Assembly (NCBI GenBank): GCA_011050235.1
Contig: DRGC01000012.1
Coordinates: forward strand, 1-55,748
Length of the DNA: 55,748 nucleotides
Direction of reading: 5' to 3'
Source: Phycisphaerae bacterium
Lineage (GTDB): Bacteria > Planctomycetota > Phycisphaerae > SM23-33
The first letter of the stretch is position 1. Every line of letters begins with the position of its first letter. The notes beneath the pieces are model-generated. The model saw nothing but the letters and a program-made list of their open reading frames with translations. It was not told where the DNA came from and did not search any database. Both the position numbers and the translations under genes were made by a program. Below, in pieces: positions 51,149 through 55,748 of this stretch.

Positions 51149-52444
51149 ATGAAACCCCGGCGAGATAAGATACGATGCATGACGCTCCGACGACCGACTG
51201 CGCTGATTCTGCTCGCCTTTCTCGGCGTCGCCTCCCAAGCCCTGGCCGACGGCATGATGTTGCCCATCATCCCCGCCATCCGTCTAAAGCATGGCGAATC
51301 CACCCCCATGGTCACCTCGCCCCGTCAGGAGGCGGTCCTGATCGTCCGCGGGGAGATGACTCGCGTAATCCTGCGCACGCACTTCAATGCCGGCCCCAAG
51401 GAACTCGCGTGGCTGGTTCCTGTGCCCGCCGAACCCCTGGAGATCGCCACCGCGGACGAGAAGGTGTTCGAGCGGCTCGACGAATGGACGGCGCCGACGT
51501 TCTACACCGAAATAACGCGCGGGCTGCACTTGCAGTGCGGGTGTGGCGCCCAAGACAGTGCAGTGCTTTCAGACTCCAAGACCGTGATCGTCAAAGCCGT
51601 CGGCACAGCCGGGGTCTTTGATTATGTCGTCCTGGCCGCGACCAGCGCCGATGATCTGGCGGCATGGCTGAATGAGCACCATTACGCCATGCCCGACTCT
51701 CTCGCCCAAATCGTCGGGCCATATGTGCGGGATGGATGGCAGTGGCTGGCCATGCGGGTTCGCCCGCAAGAGGCCGACAAACCGACGCTTGCCCCACACC
51801 CAATCACCTACACCTACCGACACGACTGGATCGTCTACCCCCTGGCGATTTCCAGACCTTCGGCGGCGCAGGAAAACGAGATTCTCCTGTACGTCGTCGC
51901 CGACGGCCCATACCAATGCGAGAACTGGGCCAACATGACGTCCCGGCAGATGGTCCAAAGCGCCACGATGACCGCAGGCGCCCGCGTCGACGACACGATC
52001 TACGGCCTCGAGCGACGAAAGGGAACGCCGAGCGGCACGAACTACGAAGACATCTTCCGCGAAGAGACTGGCAGGAATGATGGTCGGCTCTTTGTGGCTG
52101 AGTACGTTGGGGACTATGGCCGTCAGATATTCCAGAACGTCCCCGGCCTCGATGACGGTGACGCCTTGCCGCCTGTTCTCACTCGGCTGCGGGCGTTGGT
52201 CACGCCGGCGGCCATGGACCGAGATGTTGAGCTTGTCCCCACCGACTCCGTCCTGCCATTTCGGAGCATCTTCCACCTGACCGCCCGGCGATCCCATTAC
52301 GCGGGGTTGAGCGGCCTGGGCGGCATCGGTGTGGCCTTCGGGCTATTGTTCATGGCCCAACACTGGTTCGCCGGTCGACGATGGCGTCGAGCGGCTGCGG
52401 TCGCCTGTGCGGCGGTAGCATGCCTCCTCCTGACGATGCTGTAG
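51149..52444 (+). CDS. DUF2330 exported membrane protein
   Basis: This 431-residue protein has a signal peptide (TALILLAFLGVASQALA), then the DUF2330 start DGMMLPIIPAIRLKHGESTPMVTSPRQEAVLIV and LRTHFNAGPKELAWLVPVPAEPLEI (shown in pieces here). A Cys-containing segment LHLQCGCGAQ and a C-terminal TM region (about 385-430) follow. The family function is unknown. The ATG at 51149 has GAAGGAG seven bases upstream. It follows the VWA gene and may belong to the same regulon. Confidence 0.8.
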   Translation: MKPRRDKIRCMTLRRPTALILLAFLGVASQALADGMMLPIIPAIRLKHGESTPMVTSPRQEAVLIVRGEMTRVILRTHFNAGPKELAWLVPVPAEPLEIATADEKVFERLDEWTAPTFYTEITRGLHLQCGCGAQDSAVLSDSKTVIVKAVGTAGVFDYVVLAATSADDLAAWLNEHHYAMPDSLAQIVGPYVRDGWQWLAMRVRPQEADKPTLAPHPITYTYRHDWIVYPLAISRPSAAQENEILLYVVADGPYQCENWANMTSRQMVQSATMTAGARVDDTIYGLERRKGTPSGTNYEDIFREETGRNDGRLFVAEYVGDYGRQIFQNVPGLDDGDALPPVLTRLRALVTPAAMDRDVELVPTDSVLPFRSIFHLTARRSHYAGLSGLGGIGVAFGLLFMAQHWFAGRRWRRAAAVACAAVACLLLTML

Positions 52445-52452
52445 CGGCCGCC

Positions 52453-53547
52453 CTACTGGCCGATCATGGCGGCGACGTTGTCTGCCGTGACAGGCGAGAT
52501 GATGCCGCGGTCGGTGATGATTCCGGCGATCAGCTCGGCGGGCGTGACGTCGAAGGCCGGGGCGTAGGTTTTGACGTTCTCGGGGGCGGTGCGCCGGCCG
52601 AAGCCGTGTGTGATCTCTTCACTGCCGCGCTGCTCGATGGGGATATCGCTTCCGCTGGCCAGCGTCATGTCGAACGTGCTGTATGGGGCGGCGACGTAGA
52701 ACGGCACGTTGTGATGGGCGGCCAGAATCGCCAGCCCGTAGGTGCCGATCTTGTTGGCGGCGTCGCCGTTGGCCGCGATCCGGTCGGCGCCGGTGACGAC
52801 CAACTGCACCTTGCCCTCTCGCAGGACCTGGGCGGCCATGTTGTCGGTGATCACGACCGCATCGATGCCGGCCTGCATCAGTTCCCACGCCGTCAGCCGG
52901 CTGCCCTGCAGCAGCGGGCGCGTCTCGTCGCAGAAAACCGTCAGGGCGTGTCCCTCGGCGGCGGCGACGTACATCCCGGCCGTCGCCGTGCCGATGCCAG
53001 CCGTTGCCAGCGCGCCGGCGTTGCAGTGCGTCAACACGGCCGAGCATTTCTTCATCAGCGGCGCCGCATGCCGGCCGATGGACGCGCACAGGGCGACATC
53101 CTCGGCGTGGATGGCCCGCGCCTCGTCCAGCATCGCCTCGCGGACGGCATCGAGATCGCTGGCCAGACCGTCCTGGGCCCGGCGGAACACTCGTCTGGCC
53201 GCCCAGGAGAGGTTCACGGCCGTCGGGCGGGAACTCTCCAGGTACTCAGCGGCCGCCTCGACCCCGGTGATGAAGTCGCCGGAATCCGGCAGGACCTGGG
53301 CGGCGACCACCATGCCGTAACCGGCCGCCACGCCGATCGCCGGCGCCCCACGAACGGCCAGGCTGCGGATAGCGTCCCAGACGGCCAGGGCGTCGCGACA
53401 GTCCAAAAACTCCGTCTCCGTCGGCAGGCGCCGCTGGTCGAGCAGCCTCAGATGCCCGGTGGCGGCATCGCCCGTCCAGGCGACGACCTCCACCGGCGGC
53501 GAGATCGAGCATTCTGCGGAATCTTGGTCGTTCATGGCGATGACCAT
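52453..53547 (-). CDS. mtnA: S-methyl-5-thioribose-1-phosphate isomerase
   Basis: This 364-residue enzyme converts methylthioribose 1-phosphate to methylthioribulose 1-phosphate in methionine salvage. Family motifs are SLAVRGAPAIGVAAGYG, THCNAGALATAG with the catalytic Cys, TRPLLQGSRLTAWEL, and VTGADRIAANGDAANKIGTY with the catalytic Asp. The ATG at 53547 is chosen because a GGGGGGG tract lies six bases upstream; an ATG at 53535 is possible. It is related to eIF2B alpha subunits, but the catalytic Cys/Asp pair identifies MtnA. Confidence 0.93.
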   Translation of the reverse strand: MVIAMNDQDSAECSISPPVEVVAWTGDAATGHLRLLDQRRLPTETEFLDCRDALAVWDAIRSLAVRGAPAIGVAAGYGMVVAAQVLPDSGDFITGVEAAAEYLESSRPTAVNLSWAARRVFRRAQDGLASDLDAVREAMLDEARAIHAEDVALCASIGRHAAPLMKKCSAVLTHCNAGALATAGIGTATAGMYVAAAEGHALTVFCDETRPLLQGSRLTAWELMQAGIDAVVITDNMAAQVLREGKVQLVVTGADRIAANGDAANKIGTYGLAILAAHHNVPFYVAAPYSTFDMTLASGSDIPIEQRGSEEITHGFGRRTAPENVKTYAPAFDVTPAELIAGIITDRGIISPVTADNVAAMIGQ

Positions 53548-53656
53548 AGCTTACCCCCCCTACCGGTTACAAGTCCTGTCCGTCCGGATACCCCATCCGG
53601 CCCGAAATGGGCGTTGAATCACATATCAGACAGCCAGAGGCCCTTCCCGATCTCGC

Positions 53657-55735
53657 TCAAAACGCCATCCACATCAAGCCGAACGTCAGCAGCGGAGAGC
53701 AGGGGACGATCTTGGTCGCCAGTGGGATCTTTCCTCGCGAGTCGAGCAACAGGCCTTCATCGTCGGGCTTGAACACCGACACCTCCGGGCCCAGCATGCG
53801 AACCATCTTGGCCGCCGAGGGCAGTTCCGCGAGTGGCGCATCTTCCTCTTCGGCGAACGCCTCCATCAGCATCGGCCAGAACGCCTGAGCGAAATCCGCC
53901 AGGTTCACCGAGAAAAGCACCGGCCCCTCGCCGGAAAGGGCGGCCAACGCTGGGCCCTTGCTGCCCTGGCGAAAACCGCCCACGTCGTCCAGGGCGGTAT
54001 CGATGGCCGTCTTCAACACATCGTCGGAGAATCCCAAAACGATCCGGTCGCTCATCACCGCCAGGCGAGTCACCGGGGCGTATATCATGCCGGGCAGGTA
54101 GCGGATGGGCACGTTGCGGTACTGTCGCGGCCGTGCGTCGCTCGGCTGCGGCATGGCGCCCGGGGGCCCAGGCGGGGCCGGCGCGGCGTCACTGTCGGCC
54201 TCCATCTCGCCGCCCGCCAGGTCGATCAGCTTGTCGACCGCCCGAAGGCCGGCGGCATGGTCCGAAAGACCGATCACAAGCCCGATCGGCGCGCCGCCCA
54301 TCATCATCGGCATCAGCCCGCCTCGGATATCGCCCAGGTAGACGCTTGCATTGCCGTTGCTGGCCGCGAGCAGCTCATCGATCGCCGCCAGGGCTTGGGC
54401 CTCCTTGTCGGCCTCATCATCGCCCGATTGCGTCGCCGGTTCGTCGATCGTCTGGATGATGCGGGGCCCCTGCTCCGGTCCTTGGAACAACTCGATGGTC
54501 TCCGTCTCCGTCTCGATCGTCGGCGGATCGTCCTGGCCGCCGCCCAGCGCCGCGTGAAGCATCTTCGCCAGCGTCTGCGTATCGATCTGCCCGGCCAGGA
54601 ACAGGCTAGACGTATCCGGCGTCATGGCCAGGGCCTCCTTGTACGAGGCGCCGGTCTTGAACAGCCGCAGCAGCCCGTCGGTTGTCTCGGGGCTGTGGAT
54701 GAACGTCTTGCGGGCGTAGACCTTGTCCACATAGCCCCCCATCCCGCCGATGCCCTCAATCTTGTCCAGCCCCAGCGATCGGCGCCAAGTGAAGTCCTCC
54801 GGATGCTCGTCGACCCCCAGCAACTCCCACATCTGCGCCATGTCGAAATACCAGCGAAACGCCCAATCCTCGATCTCGGTCTTTTCCATCACCTTGTTAA
54901 GGCTGACATTGCCCGCCTTGCTGAAACGCTTCCCTCCAGTCTCTGCGCTCTTGGCCGCCAGCAGACGCCCCATCGCATCGGCCGCCTCCAGGCCCGTTGC
55001 CAGCAGCAGCGTGTCGCCCTCCCAGTGGACCATGAACAGCGTCTTCTCGACCAGGACATCCCGCTGCTCGTCCACCGCGTCGGGAAGCGACCACTCGCGC
55101 CTGTCCTTGGCGACCCCATCCCACGCGATGCCCTCCCCCTCATACGTAAACGTCTGTCTCGTGGCGGGCTCGTCGCCTTCGGGCAGGCCGATCGCCGTCA
55201 GCTTGTCCAGCGCCGCTTTGCATTCCGCCTGGTATTCGCCCGTTCGGCAGATAAAGCCGAACTTCGGCTCTTGCGGGTCGTCGTCCTCATCGCGCGGAAC
55301 GACCACGTACATCGCCGCCGGCTGATACCAGAACGCCCGCAGAAACTGGTGCAGGATCATCTGGTACTCGACGACTTCGTCGTCCGTTTCCAGATCGAAC
55401 AGCTCCTTGACGATGAGCTGGCCGATCCGGATGCGCGAGGCGTGAGCGAACGCGTTGATCGCCTCGTCGGTGGCCATCTTGCCGAAGTTGGAGTCGAGAA
55501 ACGCCTCGCGGACCGCATGATGGCCGCGACGCTCGACGTAAAAGATCGCCTCGGGCGGAATCATCGACGCCAGCCCATCCGCCGACGATGCGGGCGCAGC
55601 CCCGGCCTCCCCAACCGGCCCGGCCTGGATCGCGCCAGGCCCCAAACACAACCACCCCGCCGCAACAACCGCCAGCAACACCCCGCCGGCGAGCAATGTC
55701 CCACGATTGGCAACCGTTCGTCCGCATCGATTCAT
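53657..55735 (-). CDS. Large exported protein of unknown function
   Basis: This 692-residue protein has a signal sequence (GTLLAGGVLLAVVAAGWLCLG) and a long soluble body with many short beta and helix segments and acidic stretches. There are repeated YV/VYLGDI-type strands and a Pro/Gly linker near residues 515-530. I cannot assign it to a family; it resembles large periplasmic proteins annotated as hypothetical in planctomycetes. It lies upstream of mtnA on the same strand, separated by 109 bases, and its start is 13 bases from the window edge. Confidence 0.6.
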   Translation of the reverse strand: MNRCGRTVANRGTLLAGGVLLAVVAAGWLCLGPGAIQAGPVGEAGAAPASSADGLASMIPPEAIFYVERRGHHAVREAFLDSNFGKMATDEAINAFAHASRIRIGQLIVKELFDLETDDEVVEYQMILHQFLRAFWYQPAAMYVVVPRDEDDDPQEPKFGFICRTGEYQAECKAALDKLTAIGLPEGDEPATRQTFTYEGEGIAWDGVAKDRREWSLPDAVDEQRDVLVEKTLFMVHWEGDTLLLATGLEAADAMGRLLAAKSAETGGKRFSKAGNVSLNKVMEKTEIEDWAFRWYFDMAQMWELLGVDEHPEDFTWRRSLGLDKIEGIGGMGGYVDKVYARKTFIHSPETTDGLLRLFKTGASYKEALAMTPDTSSLFLAGQIDTQTLAKMLHAALGGGQDDPPTIETETETIELFQGPEQGPRIIQTIDEPATQSGDDEADKEAQALAAIDELLAASNGNASVYLGDIRGGLMPMMMGGAPIGLVIGLSDHAAGLRAVDKLIDLAGGEMEADSDAAPAPPGPPGAMPQPSDARPRQYRNVPIRYLPGMIYAPVTRLAVMSDRIVLGFSDDVLKTAIDTALDDVGGFRQGSKGPALAALSGEGPVLFSVNLADFAQAFWPMLMEAFAEEEDAPLAELPSAAKMVRMLGPEVSVFKPDDEGLLLDSRGKIPLATKIVPCSPLLTFGLMWMAF

Positions 55736-55748
55736 AACCCATCTCCCA

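Overview
The window reads as chromosomal DNA of a high-GC, Gram-negative-type bacterium, most probably a planctomycete (Phycisphaerae-like). I infer this from gene style rather than from any rRNA, which is absent. The signs are lpxB (lipid A), many exported HEAT-repeat, SH3b and TPR lipoproteins, an ECF sigma factor beside a VWA lipoprotein and a DUF2330 protein, dense palindromic repeats, and REP-associated transposase (RAYT) sequences. No tRNA, rRNA or CRISPR array was seen.

Layout. 1-11.2 kb holds nnrE, an exported helical-repeat protein, class II fructose-bisphosphate aldolase with a histone-like tail, an exported beta-propeller protein, a URO-D superfamily protein, a small Cys-rich protein, a HEAT lipoprotein, tyrS and a second lipoprotein. 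11.3-18.8 kb holds a DUF151 nuclease-family protein, an SH3b protein, a soluble histidine kinase, acpS-lpxB, a palindrome-rich non-coding block, a membrane protein and a stand-alone tRNA-binding domain. 18.9-25.5 kb holds a manA / pseudouridine synthase / rhaB operon, a REP-type mini-element, an SGNH hydrolase, bioB with two paralogous small membrane-anchored proteins, and another small membrane protein. 25.5-28.5 kb holds a Phd/RelE toxin-antitoxin pair overlapping a PD-(D/E)XK-like gene, then hisS and a YkgJ-type protein.

28.6-32.3 kb is the most remarkable gene. valS is open from end to end, yet carries an apparently complete RAYT transposase (HUH motif and catalytic Tyr present) inserted in frame at the entry to the CP1 editing domain. 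The insert is bounded by inverted REP palindromes with outward-facing GTAG and GTGG heads. Near-identical REP ends without a transposase lie about 7 kb upstream (22425-22554), which suggests a small RAYT/REP family in this genome.

32.4-44.7 kb is one co-directional cluster: a PqqD-like protein, an FtsX permease, a LolD-type ATPase, a 1916-residue FtsX protein with a degenerate M28 peptidase domain, an OPT-like transporter and a second LolD-type ATPase. The overlaps at 36.18 and 41.93 kb imply translational coupling. It looks like a composite envelope export or maturation machine of unknown substrate.

44.8-55.7 kb holds an RNase Z-like hydrolase, a family 2 glycosyltransferase, a TPR lipoprotein, a sigma-linked membrane protein and an ECF sigma factor, then divergent VWA and DUF2330 genes, mtnA and a large exported protein of unknown function.
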